From: Streptomyces viridochromogenes
GTDB lineage: Bacteria > Actinomycetota > Actinomycetes > Streptomycetales > Streptomycetaceae
Length of the DNA: 64,000 nucleotides
Direction: 5' to 3'
Assembly: GCF_001270495.1 (NCBI RefSeq)
Contig: NZ_LGUR01000106.1
Span: 62,001-126,000 of the forward strand
This document shows positions 34,891 through 43,899 of the stretch, one piece after another. The notes under the pieces were generated by a model. That model was given only the letters and a program-made list of their open reading frames with translations. It ran no database searches and had not been told where the DNA came from. Position 1 is the first letter of the stretch. Each line of letters starts with the position of its first letter. The position numbers were made by a program, and so were the translations under genes.

Positions 34891-35919
34891 TCAGTCGCCT
34901 TCCGTGCGCTCCCGCGTCGCCAGCAGCCGCCGCAGCGAGTACAGCCGCGCGGGATCGGCGTGCCCCTGCGTCACCCAGTCGTCCAGCGCGCAGTCCGGTT
35001 CGTCATGACTGCACGCACGGGGACAGCCTTCGGTTCCCGGTTCCAGGTCGGGGAACGCGTGGATCACCCGGGACGGGTCGATATGAGCCAGGCCGAAGGA
35101 ACGGACGCCGGGGGTGTCGATCACCCAGCCGCCCGCTGCCGCCTCCGCTCCCGCTCCCGCCAACGGCAGTGCCAGCGCCGACGTCGTCGTGTGGCGCCCC
35201 CGGCCCGTCACCGCGTTCACATGGCCCGTCGTACGCCTGCGTTCCTCCGGTACCAGCGCGTTCACCAGCGTCGTCTTGCCCACACCCGAGTGACCGACGA
35301 ACGCCGTGACCCGGCCCGTCAGTTGCTCCCGCACCCGGTCCGCCGCGCCCCCGGCCGCCAGTTCCTCCCGGCTGGTGACGACGTACGGGATGTCCAACGC
35401 TCCGTACAGCTCAAGGAGTTTGTCCGGCGGAGCCAGGTCCGACTTCGTCATCACCAGCAGCGGTTCCAGGCCGCCGTCGAACGCCGCCACCAGACAGCGG
35501 TCGATCAGCCGGGGCCGCGGCTCGGGGTCGGCGAGGGCGGTGACGATGGCGAGTTGGTCGGCGTTCGCCACGACCACCCGCTCGTACGGATCGTCGTCGT
35601 CCGCGGTACGGCGCAGCAGTGATGTCCGCTCCTCGATCCGCACGATCCGCGCGAGCGTGTCCTTCTTCCCGGACATGTCGCCGACCAGCGCCACCCGGTC
35701 ACCGACCACCGCCGCCTTGCGGCCGAGTTCGCGGGCCTTCATCGCCATGACGATCCGGTCCTCGACGAGGCAGGTCAGGCGACCCCGGTCGACGGTGAGG
35801 ACCATGCCCTCGGCGGCGTCCTCGTGCTTGGGCCGGATGTTCGTACGGGGTCGGGTGTTCCGCCGGCCCGGGCGGGTGCGGATGTCGTCCTCGTCGGTGT
35901 GCTTGCCGTAGCGGCGCAT
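34891..35919 (-). CDS. rsgA: Ribosome small-subunit-dependent GTPase RsgA
   Basis: A 342-residue circularly permuted GTPase: G4 (VMTKSDL, about 155) precedes G1 (GHSGVGKTTL, about 216) and G3 (DTPGVRSF). An N-terminal OB-fold and a C-terminal zinc site (CPRACSHDEPDC) complete the family plan. RsgA acts late in 30S assembly. It starts 11 bases after the aroA stop, so the two form an operon. Three ACTGAGGA direct repeats follow its stop codon. Confidence 0.92.
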   Translation of the reverse strand: MRRYGKHTDEDDIRTRPGRRNTRPRTNIRPKHEDAAEGMVLTVDRGRLTCLVEDRIVMAMKARELGRKAAVVGDRVALVGDMSGKKDTLARIVRIEERTSLLRRTADDDDPYERVVVANADQLAIVTALADPEPRPRLIDRCLVAAFDGGLEPLLVMTKSDLAPPDKLLELYGALDIPYVVTSREELAAGGAADRVREQLTGRVTAFVGHSGVGKTTLVNALVPEERRRTTGHVNAVTGRGRHTTTSALALPLAGAGAEAAAGGWVIDTPGVRSFGLAHIDPSRVIHAFPDLEPGTEGCPRACSHDEPDCALDDWVTQGHADPARLYSLRRLLATRERTEGD

Positions 35920-35930
35920 GGCGAGAGTCC

Positions 35931-37247
35931 CTACGCCCCGAGCATCCCGGTCCACAGTTCGGGAAAGTCCGGCAGTGTCTTCGCCGTCGTCGCCACGTTC
36001 TCGATCCGTACGCCCTCGACCGCGAGGCCGATGATCGCGCCTGCCGTCGCCATGCGGTGGTCCTCGTAGGTGTGGAAGACGCCGCCGTGCAGTCGACGCG
36101 GGCGGATGTGCAGGCCGTCGGCGGTCTCGGTGACGTCACCGCCGAGTTCGTTGATCTCCTTGGTCAGCGCGGCCAGACGGTCGGTCTCGTGCAGACGCAG
36201 GTGCGCGACGCCGCGGAGCGTGGAGGGGGAGTCGGCCAGAGCGGCGACCGCCGCGATGCCCGGGGTGAGCTCGCCGACCTCGCTCAGGTCCACGTCGATG
36301 CCGTGGATCGCACCCGAACCGGTGAACACGAGCCCGTACTCGGTGAGTTCGCAGGAACCGCCCATCTCGGTGAAGATCTCGCGCAGCCGGTCGCCGGGCT
36401 GGGTGGTGCGGCTCGGCCAGTCCGGGACGAGGACCTTGCCGCCGGTCACCAGCGCCGCCGCCAGGAACGGCTGGGCGTTGGACAGGTCCGGCTCGATGGT
36501 GAGGTCACGGCCGAGCAGCGCGCCCGGCGTGACCCGCCAGACGTTCGGCTCGCCGCCCGACTCCGGGGTGTCCACCTGGGCGCCGACGGCGCGCAGCATG
36601 TCGACGGTCATGCGGATGTGCGGCATCGAGGGAAGCGAGGAACCGATGTGCCGCACCTCCACGCCCTGGTTGAAGCGCGGGCCGGACAACAGCAGCGCCG
36701 ACACGAACTGGGACGACGACGAGGCGTCGATCTCCACCGGGCCGCCGTCCAGGGCGCCCCCGCCCTGCACCGTCAGCGGCAGCGCGCCCCGGCCGTCGTC
36801 GTCGATCCGGGCGCCGAGGACGCGCAGGGCGTCGATCACGCCGTTCAGGGGGCGCTCGTACGACCTGGGGTCGCCGTCGAAACGGATGGGGCCGTCGGCC
36901 AGCGCGGCGACCGGCGGCAGGAAGCGCATCACCGTGCCCGCGTTGCCGACGTCGACCGTGGTCGGACCCCGCAGGCCCGCGGGGAGGACACGCCACGCCT
37001 CGCCGGTGCCCTCGGGGCCGACGCCCTCCTCGATGCCGACGCCCATCGCCCGCAGCGCGCCGGCCATCAGCAGGGTGTCGCGGGAGCGCAGTGGGCGGCG
37101 CAGCCAGCCGGGCTCGCTCGCCAGGGCGGCGAGGACGAGAGCGCGGTTGGTGACCGACTTGGACCCGGGCACGTGGACCGTCGCGTCGACGGCTCCGCTC
37201 GCGTGCGGGGCGGGCCAGAGGGCGGTGTGTGCGTCGTTCGGGGCCAT
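35931..37247 (-). CDS. aroA: 3-phosphoshikimate 1-carboxyvinyltransferase (EPSP synthase)
   Basis: A 438-residue enzyme of the shikimate pathway. Substrate and PEP contacts are seen in [12 protein letters not shown] (about residue 26), [12 protein letters not shown] (about 101), [13 protein letters not shown] (about 175) and [10 protein letters not shown] (about 355). The GNAGTxMR segment has Phe after Arg where class I enzymes have Pro. It heads the aroA-rsgA operon, an arrangement conserved in actinobacteria. Confidence 0.94.
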   Translation of the reverse strand: MAPNDAHTALWPAPHASGAVDATVHVPGSKSVTNRALVLAALASEPGWLRRPLRSRDTLLMAGALRAMGVGIEEGVGPEGTGEAWRVLPAGLRGPTTVDVGNAGTVMRFLPPVAALADGPIRFDGDPRSYERPLNGVIDALRVLGARIDDDGRGALPLTVQGGGALDGGPVEIDASSSSQFVSALLLSGPRFNQGVEVRHIGSSLPSMPHIRMTVDMLRAVGAQVDTPESGGEPNVWRVTPGALLGRDLTIEPDLSNAQPFLAAALVTGGKVLVPDWPSRTTQPGDRLREIFTEMGGSCELTEYGLVFTGSGAIHGIDVDLSEVGELTPGIAAVAALADSPSTLRGVAHLRLHETDRLAALTKEINELGGDVTETADGLHIRPRRLHGGVFHTYEDHRMATAGAIIGLAVEGVRIENVATTAKTLPDFPELWTGMLGA

Positions 37248-37302
37248 GGCCCCACTTTATAAGCAGGGGGTTGCGCAGGTCGTTGTTCGGGTGCGGCGCC
37301 GT

Positions 37303-37356
37303 GGGGGCTGACCGGGCCCACGCGACGGAGCCGTAAATCGTTACCGCCCCGGCCCC
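37303..37356. repeat. Short intergenic repeat, copy B
   Basis: Shares GCCCACGCG-C/A-CGGAGCCG and flanking bases with 44908-44945. Both copies precede a GC hairpin near a gene end. This looks like a Streptomyces dispersed element associated with terminators. Confidence 0.55.
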
Positions 37357-37385
37357 TGTGACTCGCCCCTTCGGGGCTTGTCACA
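37357..37385 (-). terminator. Terminator overlapping the M50-like gene stop
   Basis: Arms TGTGAC/GTCACA (37357-37362, 37380-37385) and GCCCC/GGGGC form a hairpin with small internal mismatches and a TTC loop. It spans the stop codon of the M50-like gene. Confidence 0.65.
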
Positions 37386-38103
37386 TCTCCAAGAGCCACC
37401 GTCCGCCGCCTATCAGAGAGCACAACGACACCGCGTGGAACAAGAACAGCCACAAGCCCGCCGGCACATGCGTCAGGCGTGACAACTGATCCGCGTCCGA
37501 GTCGCCCGCCCCGCCCCGTGCCCGCTTCGCCTGTAGCTCGAATGCCGGACGCACCCCGCCCAGCAGCAGGAACCACACCACCACATACGCGAACGCCGCC
37601 TGCACCTGCGGCCCGGTCAGCCAGCTCACCAACACGAACGTGCCGCCTGTGACGAACACCGTCAGGGCCCCGTACGCGTTCCGGATCATCACCAGCATCG
37701 CCACCAGCAGGGCCGTCGCCAGCCACAGGAGCAGGGTGATCCGGCCCGCGGCCAGCAGCGCGGCGCCGCCCAGGCCCAGCAGCGGGGGAGCCGTGTAGCC
37801 CGCGGCCGCGGTGAGGATCATGCCGATGCCGTGCGGCTTGCCGCGGCTGACGGTGAGGCCGCTGGTGTCGGAGTGCAGGCGTATGCCGGTCAGCGTCCGG
37901 CCGGTCAGCAGCGCCACCAGGCCGTGGCCGCCCTCGTGGGCGATGGTGATGGCGTTGCGCGAGAGGCGCCACAGGATCTGCGGGACGACGACGGCGAGCG
38001 CGACGACCAGGGTGGCGATCACGACCCACAGATCGGGGTCGGGCTGAGTACCGGAGACCTCGTCCCAGAGGGAGGCGAGCGAGGCGGATGCGGTGCTGTC
38101 CAT
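37381..38103 (-). CDS. M50-like membrane zinc metalloprotease
   Basis: A 240-residue membrane protein with about six helices. AHEGGHGLVALL (about residue 55) in the second hydrophobic segment matches the HExxH zinc site of M50B site-2-type proteases. A second ligand motif is not obvious, so activity is unproven. ATG 38103 has AGGGAG 13 bases upstream; a GTG at 38151 is in frame. It is divergent from the SRAP gene. Confidence 0.75.
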   Translation of the reverse strand: MDSTASASLASLWDEVSGTQPDPDLWVVIATLVVALAVVVPQILWRLSRNAITIAHEGGHGLVALLTGRTLTGIRLHSDTSGLTVSRGKPHGIGMILTAAAGYTAPPLLGLGGAALLAAGRITLLLWLATALLVAMLVMIRNAYGALTVFVTGGTFVLVSWLTGPQVQAAFAYVVVWFLLLGGVRPAFELQAKRARGGAGDSDADQLSRLTHVPAGLWLFLFHAVSLCSLIGGGRWLLEM

Positions 38104-38192
38104 GTAGGGCGACGGCTCCCTGTGGTCGGATGGAGTCTGGCAGTGTGGCACGTACGTGCGGGTGCTATCTCAGACGTCGACGTGGCCGCGAT

Positions 38193-38210
38193 CGTTCCTG
38201 ACGACGAACG
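38193..38210. promoter_or_regulatory. Inverted repeat between the M50-like and SRAP genes
   Basis: CGTTC-N8-GAACG is perfect. It is not the actinobacterial LexA box, in which the half-sites are in the opposite order. It could be an operator for either divergent gene. A 12-base palindrome GCACGTACGTGC lies at 38149-38160. Confidence 0.35.
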
Positions 38211-38286
38211 TGCAGGTCACGACGTTGGAGCCGCGGCGGCCAGGCGGACACGAGGGACCAGCGCTCGGTCGGAGGGGTGGGTAAGG

Positions 38287-39102
38287 ATGTGCGGACGGTA
38301 TGCGGCGAGTCGTGGTCCCGAGGACCTCGCGGGGATCTTCGAGATCGAGAAGTGGGAGCCCGAGGAGACCCTGGAGCCGGACTACAACGTGGCGCCGACC
38401 AAGGAGGTCCACGTCGTCCTCGACCGCCCCCTGAAAGACGCTGCCGACCCCCGGCCGGTTCGACAGCTGCGCAAGTTGAAGTGGGGGCTGGTGCCCAGCT
38501 GGTCCAAGACCCCCGAGAGCGCCTTCAAAATGATCAACGCGCGCGCGGAGACGGTGCACGAGAAGCCCTCGTACCGGCGGGCCTTCACCTCCCGGCGGTG
38601 CATCATCCCCGCCGACGGCTACTACGAGTGGGTCACCGGCAAGCAGGAGCGGGATCTGGAGGTCGAGGGCAGGAAGAAGCGGCCGCGCAAGCAGCCGTAC
38701 TTCGTGCTGCCCGCCGACGGGTCGGTGTTCGCGATGGCGGGGCTGTACGAGTTCTGGCGGGACCGGACGCTGCCCGACGAGCACCCGCAGGCCTGGTGGG
38801 TGACGTGCTCCGTCATCACGACGGAGGCGGAGACGAGCCCGCTGGCGGTGACGTCCCCGGAGGGCCCGAACGCGCTGGCCGACATCCACCCCCGGATGCC
38901 GCTGATGCTGACCCCGGACCGCTGGGACGCCTGGCTCGACCCGTCCCGCACCGACCCCGAAGAGCTGCGGACCCTGCTCGACCCGCCGCCGGAGGGCCTG
39001 ATGCGGGCCTACCCGGTCTCCACACTGGTCAGCAACGTCCGCAACAACGGCCCGGAGCTGCTGAAGGAGCTGGACGGCCCCGAAGAGGGCACACTCTTCT
39101 GA
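38287..39102 (+). CDS. SRAP-domain protein (YedK/HMCES), abasic-site crosslinker
   Basis: A 271-residue SOS-response-associated peptidase family protein. The catalytic cysteine is residue 2 (MCGRYAA) and is freed by loss of Met1. NVAPTKEV, a conserved WGLVPSW, INARAET, PADGYYEW and ADIHPRMP supply the remaining active-site residues. YedK and HMCES covalently trap abasic sites in single-stranded DNA. GGAGGGG precedes ATG 38287. The next gene starts directly at its stop. Confidence 0.9.
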   Translation: MCGRYAASRGPEDLAGIFEIEKWEPEETLEPDYNVAPTKEVHVVLDRPLKDAADPRPVRQLRKLKWGLVPSWSKTPESAFKMINARAETVHEKPSYRRAFTSRRCIIPADGYYEWVTGKQERDLEVEGRKKRPRKQPYFVLPADGSVFAMAGLYEFWRDRTLPDEHPQAWWVTCSVITTEAETSPLAVTSPEGPNALADIHPRMPLMLTPDRWDAWLDPSRTDPEELRTLLDPPPEGLMRAYPVSTLVSNVRNNGPELLKELDGPEEGTLF

Positions 39103-39103
39103 T

Positions 39104-39796
39104 GTGGCGGGCGGGACGGATGCAGCGGACGGGACAGGCACGACGGACGTGGCGGATGTGACGGATGTGACGACCGAGATCGTTGGTACGGATGCGGGGG
39201 ACGCCCGCGTCACCTGGCACCCGGCGAGGAAGCCCCGGCTCGTGCTGGCGGTGAGTCACGGCGCCGGCGGTGGCATCGAGGCCATGGACCTGCGGGCGCT
39301 GGCCGATGTCCTGCCCGGGCACGGAGTGACCGTCGCCCGCGTCGAACAGCCCTGGCGCGTCGCCGGCAAGAAGGTGGCACCCGCGCCGAAGACCCTCGAC
39401 GTCGGCTGGCGCGGCATCTGGCCCGCGCTCGCCGCGCCCGGCCTGCCCGTGATCTCCGGCGGGCGCAGCGCCGGGGCCCGGGTCGCCTGCCGTACGGCCG
39501 TCGAACTCGGCGCCCACGCCGTGCTCGCGCTGAGCTTCCCCCTCCACCCGCCGGGCAAGCCCGAGAAGTCCCGCGCCGACGAGCTGCTCGGCGCCGGGGT
39601 GCCGACTCTCGTCGTGCAGGGCGGGAACGATCCGTTCGGGAAGCCGGAGGAGTTCCCGGACGGGGACTTCGAGCTGATCGAGGTGCCGTACGGCGATCAC
39701 GCGTTCGCCGTGCCCAAGAGGGCGCCCCTCGATCAGGACGAGGCTGTGGCGATCATCACGGACGCGGTCGTGAAGTGGGTCGGGTCACTCGGGTAA
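39104..39796 (+). CDS. Alpha/beta hydrolase (KANL3/Tex30-like)
   Basis: A protein of up to 230 residues. The oxyanion strand is VSHGAGGG (about residue 50), the nucleophile elbow GGRSAGAR, the acid GGNDPFG and the histidine GDHAFAV. The first 30 residues are a Thr/Asp/Val repeat encoded by near-repeats of GACGGATGT; the true start may be GTG 39167, giving 209 residues. GTG 39104 overlaps the upstream stop region, allowing coupled translation. Substrate unknown. Confidence 0.78.
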   Translation: MAGGTDAADGTGTTDVADVTDVTTEIVGTDAGDARVTWHPARKPRLVLAVSHGAGGGIEAMDLRALADVLPGHGVTVARVEQPWRVAGKKVAPAPKTLDVGWRGIWPALAAPGLPVISGGRSAGARVACRTAVELGAHAVLALSFPLHPPGKPEKSRADELLGAGVPTLVVQGGNDPFGKPEEFPDGDFELIEVPYGDHAFAVPKRAPLDQDEAVAIITDAVVKWVGSLG

Positions 39797-39802
39797 AGGT
39801 CC

Positions 39803-39830
39803 GGGAATGTCGGGGCTCCGGCCTCTGTTG
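39803..39830 (+). promoter_or_regulatory. Sigma-R-dependent promoter of sigR
   Basis: GGGAAT (39803-39808), exactly 18 bases, then GTTG (39827-39830). This is the sigma-R consensus (GGAAT-N18-GTT). It lies upstream of the extended sigR start at 39889, as for the autoregulated sigRp2 of S. coelicolor. Confidence 0.88.
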
Positions 39831-39888
39831 TGGCGGACAGCGGTGCTGAAACACCGGCGCCGACGTCGTAGGAGAGGAAGTCCGCCGC

Positions 39889-40749
39889 ATGGGTTCGACC
39901 TTCTGCCCGGCCCGCAGCAGCCGTACTGACCTGGACTGGACGGTGTTGCATGCGGCCAGGACCGCTCCAATTCGAGGGGCGGCAGGTACGGCAGGTCGTC
40001 TATCCTCCGATTCAGGCGGGACCGGATTCGGTGCTGCCCGGAATCTTGAGGAGGTGGGTCCGGTTCCCGGTACCGACGCAGGGACCGACGACGGCCAGGC
40101 GGAGCAGCCCGAGGGCCAGGGCATGAGCGTGGACACGTCCGCGGAGACGACCGCCGAGCGCAGCGCGCGCTTCGAGCGGGACGCGCTCGAATTCCTCGAC
40201 CAGATGTACTCGGCCGCCCTGCGCATGACGCGCAACCCGGCCGACGCCGAGGACCTGGTGCAGGAGACGTACGCCAAGGCGTACGCGTCCTTCCACCAGT
40301 TCCGCGAGGGCACCAACCTGAAGGCGTGGCTGTACCGGATCCTCACCAACACCTTCATCAACTCGTACCGCAAGAAGCAGCGCGAACCCCAGCGCTCCGC
40401 GGCCGAGGAGATCGAGGACTGGCAGCTCGCGCGGGCCGAGTCGCACATGTCGACGGGCTTGCGCTCCGCGGAGTCGCAAGCGCTCGACCACCTGCCCGAC
40501 TCGGACGTGAAGGAAGCCCTCCAGGCGATCCCCGAGGAGTTCCGCATCGCCGTGTACCTCGCCGACGTAGAGGGCTTTGCGTACAAGGAGATCGCGGACA
40601 TCATGGGGACACCCATCGGTACGGTGATGTCCCGGCTGCACCGGGGACGCCGTCAACTGCGCGGCATGCTCGAGGACTACGCCCGTGAGCGCGGACTGGT
40701 CCCGGCCGGCGCCGGAGAGTCGAACGAAGTGAAAGGTTCGGGCTCATGA
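39889..40749 (+). CDS. sigR: ECF sigma factor SigR, with extended form sigma-R prime
   Basis: The short form starts at GTG 40054 (231 residues). A start at ATG 39889, with AGGAGAGGAAG upstream, adds exactly 55 residues, the length known for the unstable inducible sigma-R prime of S. coelicolor. Region 2 ([16 protein letters not shown]) and region 4 ([20 protein letters not shown]) are intact. Sigma-R controls the response to thiol oxidation. The sigma-R promoter at 39803 would drive the long form; a constitutive promoter for the short form should lie near 39960-40010. It overlaps rsrA by ATGA. Confidence 0.95.
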   Translation: MGSTFCPARSSRTDLDWTVLHAARTAPIRGAAGTAGRLSSDSGGTGFGAARNLEEVGPVPGTDAGTDDGQAEQPEGQGMSVDTSAETTAERSARFERDALEFLDQMYSAALRMTRNPADAEDLVQETYAKAYASFHQFREGTNLKAWLYRILTNTFINSYRKKQREPQRSAAEEIEDWQLARAESHMSTGLRSAESQALDHLPDSDVKEALQAIPEEFRIAVYLADVEGFAYKEIADIMGTPIGTVMSRLHRGRRQLRGMLEDYARERGLVPAGAGESNEVKGSGS

Positions 40750-41048
40750 GCTGCGGAGAGCCGCACGAGACGGACTGCAGTGAGGTACTCGATCATCTCT
40801 ACGAGTTCCTCGACAGTGAGATGCCGGACGTCGACCGCGACAAGTTCAAGCAGCACTTCACGGAGTGCTCGCCGTGCCTGGAGAAGTACGGGCTCGAAGA
40901 GGCCGTGAAGAAGCTGGTCAAGCGCTGCTGCGGGCATGACGACGTGCCGACGGACCTGCGTGCCAAGGTCCTGGGGCGGCTCGACCTGATCCGCTCCGGC
41001 CAGGCCGTGCCCGACCATGACGTGACCGCCACGCCGCAGGAGTCCTGA
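40746..41048 (+). CDS. rsrA: Redox-sensing zinc anti-sigma factor RsrA
   Basis: A 100-residue ZAS-family protein. Cys11, His37, Cys41 and Cys44 (HFTECSPC) are all present at the positions known for S. coelicolor RsrA. Disulfide formation releases zinc and sigma-R. ATG overlaps the sigR stop, giving coupled synthesis of the pair. A CC pair follows at residues about 61-62, also known in the family. Confidence 0.96.
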   Translation: MSCGEPHETDCSEVLDHLYEFLDSEMPDVDRDKFKQHFTECSPCLEKYGLEEAVKKLVKRCCGHDDVPTDLRAKVLGRLDLIRSGQAVPDHDVTATPQES

Positions 41049-41188
41049 ACCACGGGAGTCCCTGGTCCCAGGCGTCCTGAACGGACGGCCGTCACTCGAA
41101 CGTGCTAATCCCCCGGTCATAACACCGCGGACCTCCCCTCGGCCGCTCTAGGCTCCCGTGCCGGGAAGGCCTGGCCGGGGAGGAGCAC

Positions 41189-42496
41189 ATGGAGGCGATA
41201 CCTGCACGGGCGCGTGTGTACGTCGTCTGTGTCGCCCTCGCTGCCCTGTTCTGCCTGCACCCGCTGTCGGTCGCCGGCACCCCTTGGTGGGCGGTGGCAC
41301 TGCTCGCCGCCCTCTACGTCGGCGGTGAGCGGATCGCCGCCAAGTGGCGGCTGGCGGGCACCTTCTATCCCGTGCTGCTCGCCGGGGCCGTCCTCCTGCC
41401 GCCGTACGCGGCCGCGCTGGTACCCGTGCCGGGGGCGCTGCTGTCCCCCGTCGCCCAACAGCCGCGTCGGCTGCGCCGGTTGTGGCGGGCGGCACAGTCC
41501 GCTGTCGCGGTGTGGGCGGCCGCCCGGGTGCACGAGGCGCTCGGCGGCCAGGACGCCGTTCTCGCCTCCGACTTTCCGTACGCGCTCGCGCCCGCCGGAG
41601 CCTCGGCGCTGACGTTCTGCCTCGTCCTGACCGCCCTGGACGGCGGGATTCTCGCGCTGGCCGAGCGAGTGCCGGTACGGCGTGCCTGGCGGGGGCTGTT
41701 CCTGCGCTCGCTCGCGCCGATCGCCGTGCACGGTCTGGCCGGGCTGATGATGGCCGTGCTGTGGCGCAGTCCCTACGGCCCGGTCGCCGCGCTGCTGGTG
41801 CTGCTGCCGATGTGCGTGTCGTGGTGGGTGTTCGCCCAGTACCACCGGGAACGCGCGGCCCATCAGGCGACCATCCGGGCGCTGGTCCAGGCCGTCGACA
41901 TCAAGGACGGCTACACCCGCGGCCACAGCGAGCGGGTCGGCCAGGCCTCGATGATGATCGCGCGGGAGCTGGGCATGGCCGACGAGCGTGTCGAGATGCT
42001 CCGCTTCGCCGGGATCCTGCACGACGTCGGCAAGCTGGGCGTGCCCACGCGGCTGCTGCGCAAGGACGGGCCGCTCACGCCCGAGGAACGGCGCGTGATC
42101 GAGCTGCATCCCGAGTACGGGCACGAGATGGTCCGGGGGATCTCCTTCCTCGGCGAGGCCCGCGCCGCCGTACTGCACCACCATGAGCGGCTCGACGGGA
42201 GCGGCTACCCCTACGGGCTGAGGGGGAGCCAGATCCCGGAGTCGGCGCGGGTGGTGGCGGTCGCGGACGCGTTCGACGCGATGACGTCGAACCGGTCGTA
42301 CTCCAGGGCCCGGCCGGTACCGGTAGCCCTGCGGGAGCTGGAGAAGTGCGCGGGCGCGCAGTTCGACCCCGCGATGGTCACCGCCCTCGTCAGAGCCGTG
42401 GACCAGCAGGGGTGGCATCCCGCCGTGACCGCCGACGAAACGTCCGTGCCCCCGCCCCGCCCGCCCGTCTCCAGTGCCCCGGAGACCCACCGATGA
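41189..42496 (+). CDS. Membrane HD-GYP-domain protein
   Basis: A 435-residue protein. Residues 1 to about 220 hold about six transmembrane helices. The C-terminal HD-GYP domain has TRGHSERVG (about 248), LHDVGKLG (about 277), the HPEYG segment and HHERLDGSGYP (about 331). The full GYP signature suggests cyclic-di-GMP phosphodiesterase activity, though this is not shown for the Streptomyces protein. GGGGAGGAG precedes ATG 41189. It is coupled by ATGA to a degenerate paralogue. Confidence 0.88.
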   Translation: MEAIPARARVYVVCVALAALFCLHPLSVAGTPWWAVALLAALYVGGERIAAKWRLAGTFYPVLLAGAVLLPPYAAALVPVPGALLSPVAQQPRRLRRLWRAAQSAVAVWAAARVHEALGGQDAVLASDFPYALAPAGASALTFCLVLTALDGGILALAERVPVRRAWRGLFLRSLAPIAVHGLAGLMMAVLWRSPYGPVAALLVLLPMCVSWWVFAQYHRERAAHQATIRALVQAVDIKDGYTRGHSERVGQASMMIARELGMADERVEMLRFAGILHDVGKLGVPTRLLRKDGPLTPEERRVIELHPEYGHEMVRGISFLGEARAAVLHHHERLDGSGYPYGLRGSQIPESARVVAVADAFDAMTSNRSYSRARPVPVALRELEKCAGAQFDPAMVTALVRAVDQQGWHPAVTADETSVPPPRPPVSSAPETHR

Positions 42497-43770
42497 GCGC
42501 CCCGAGACCACCCTTCCTGCTCACCCTCGTCCACGCCTGCGCCGCCCTCCTCGCCGCCGTCTGCCTGATCGGCACCCTGGGGAGCGGCGGCCTCGGCGAA
42601 CGCGGCACGGCGCTCGCCTTCGGCGCGCTCGTCACCCTCGGCGAGCTCACCCGGTGGACGGCAGCGGAGGGCAGGGAGGCCGCGCCTCTCGGGGCCGCCG
42701 CAGCGCTGTCGTACGCCCTCCTGGGGGAGAACGGCGGACATCCCACCGAGCACGGCGTCGCCCAGGTTCTCAGCGTCGTCCTCGCGGCCGCGCTCCTCGG
42801 GAGCGTGCCGCACATCGCGCGGGGCCGTCCCGTCCTCGACCACCTCGCCCGTCGCGTGCTCACCGTCGGCTTCGCGGCCGTCTGCTTCCAACCCCTGTAC
42901 AACCAGGGCACGTTCCACGGCTGGGGCACCGCGTACGCCCTGCTCCTGCTCGCGATCCTCACCCTCACGGCCCTGTGCGACGCGCTGCTCGCCGCCGCGC
43001 TGGCGCACTCCCGCACCCGGTGGCCGTTCGGGCCGCTGCTGCGGGACCAGCTGCGGGCGACGCTGGGGATCGGGTCCGCCGTCTGTGCGACGGGCGCGGT
43101 GATGGCGCTCGCGGTCGCCGTGGCCGGGCTGTGGGCGCTGCCCGTCTTCTCACTGCCCCTCCTGCTCACCCAGATGTCCCTGCGCCGGTACGCGGCCGTC
43201 CGGGCGACCTACCGGCAGACCATCGCCTCCCTCGCCCGGGCCACCGAGATCGCCGGGTACACACCGGCCGGACACGCCAGGCGGGTGGCCGCGCTCAGCC
43301 GGGAGGTCGGGCGGGACCTGGGCCTGTCCGGGGCCGAGCTCACCGTGCTGGAGTACGCGGCCCTCATGCACGACATCGGGCAACTCAGCCTGGTCGATCC
43401 GGTGCCGGCCGGCGCCACCGCCGTGCTGCCCGTCGAGGAGCAGCGGCGGATCGCGCTGCTGGGCGGGGCCGTCGTACGGCAGACCGGGGTGAGCCCGCAG
43501 GTGGCGATGGTCGTGGAGCGGCTTGCCGACCCCTGCCCGGAGCAGCCGGTCGCCGCGCGGATCGTGCGGGCGGTGAACGCCTACGAGGAGAAGACCCGCG
43601 ACGCCGGGCCCGGCGGGCCGCTGAGGGCGCTGGAGGAGCTTCGGCTGGGCACCGCCGGGGACTATGCGCCGGAGGTGGTGGGGTCGCTCGCACGGGTGCT
43701 CCGAATCCAGGGGGCGGCGCGAGGCGCCTCTGGCAGGGTGGTGGTGGGTGACGGGTGGGGGACTGTCTGA
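42493..43770 (+). CDS. Membrane HD-domain protein, degenerate partner
   Basis: A 425-residue protein with the same plan as the preceding one: about eight hydrophobic segments, then an HD domain. HD is kept in LMHDIGQLSL (about residue 296), but the GK pair has become GQ, and the HHExxDGxGYP motif is missing, replaced by MVVERLADPCPEQP. It is probably catalytically inactive. The ATG overlaps the preceding stop, so the two proteins are made together, likely at a fixed ratio. Confidence 0.83.
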   Translation: MSAPRPPFLLTLVHACAALLAAVCLIGTLGSGGLGERGTALAFGALVTLGELTRWTAAEGREAAPLGAAAALSYALLGENGGHPTEHGVAQVLSVVLAAALLGSVPHIARGRPVLDHLARRVLTVGFAAVCFQPLYNQGTFHGWGTAYALLLLAILTLTALCDALLAAALAHSRTRWPFGPLLRDQLRATLGIGSAVCATGAVMALAVAVAGLWALPVFSLPLLLTQMSLRRYAAVRATYRQTIASLARATEIAGYTPAGHARRVAALSREVGRDLGLSGAELTVLEYAALMHDIGQLSLVDPVPAGATAVLPVEEQRRIALLGGAVVRQTGVSPQVAMVVERLADPCPEQPVAARIVRAVNAYEEKTRDAGPGGPLRALEELRLGTAGDYAPEVVGSLARVLRIQGAARGASGRVVVGDGWGTV

Positions 43771-43899
43771 CACCCCCTGTGGCTGGGTAACCCATGGGTA
43801 ATGAGCGCCCTTCCAGCCGTACGTGGTTGGATGCGAATGAGAGGGTGTCCGGGGGCGAGCACTAGCCAGCCCACTCCACGGAACTGGCAGGCGGGAATC

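Noticed and set aside
38193..38210. LexA box before the SRAP gene
   Set aside because: Half-sites are in the reverse order and spacing of the actinobacterial consensus.
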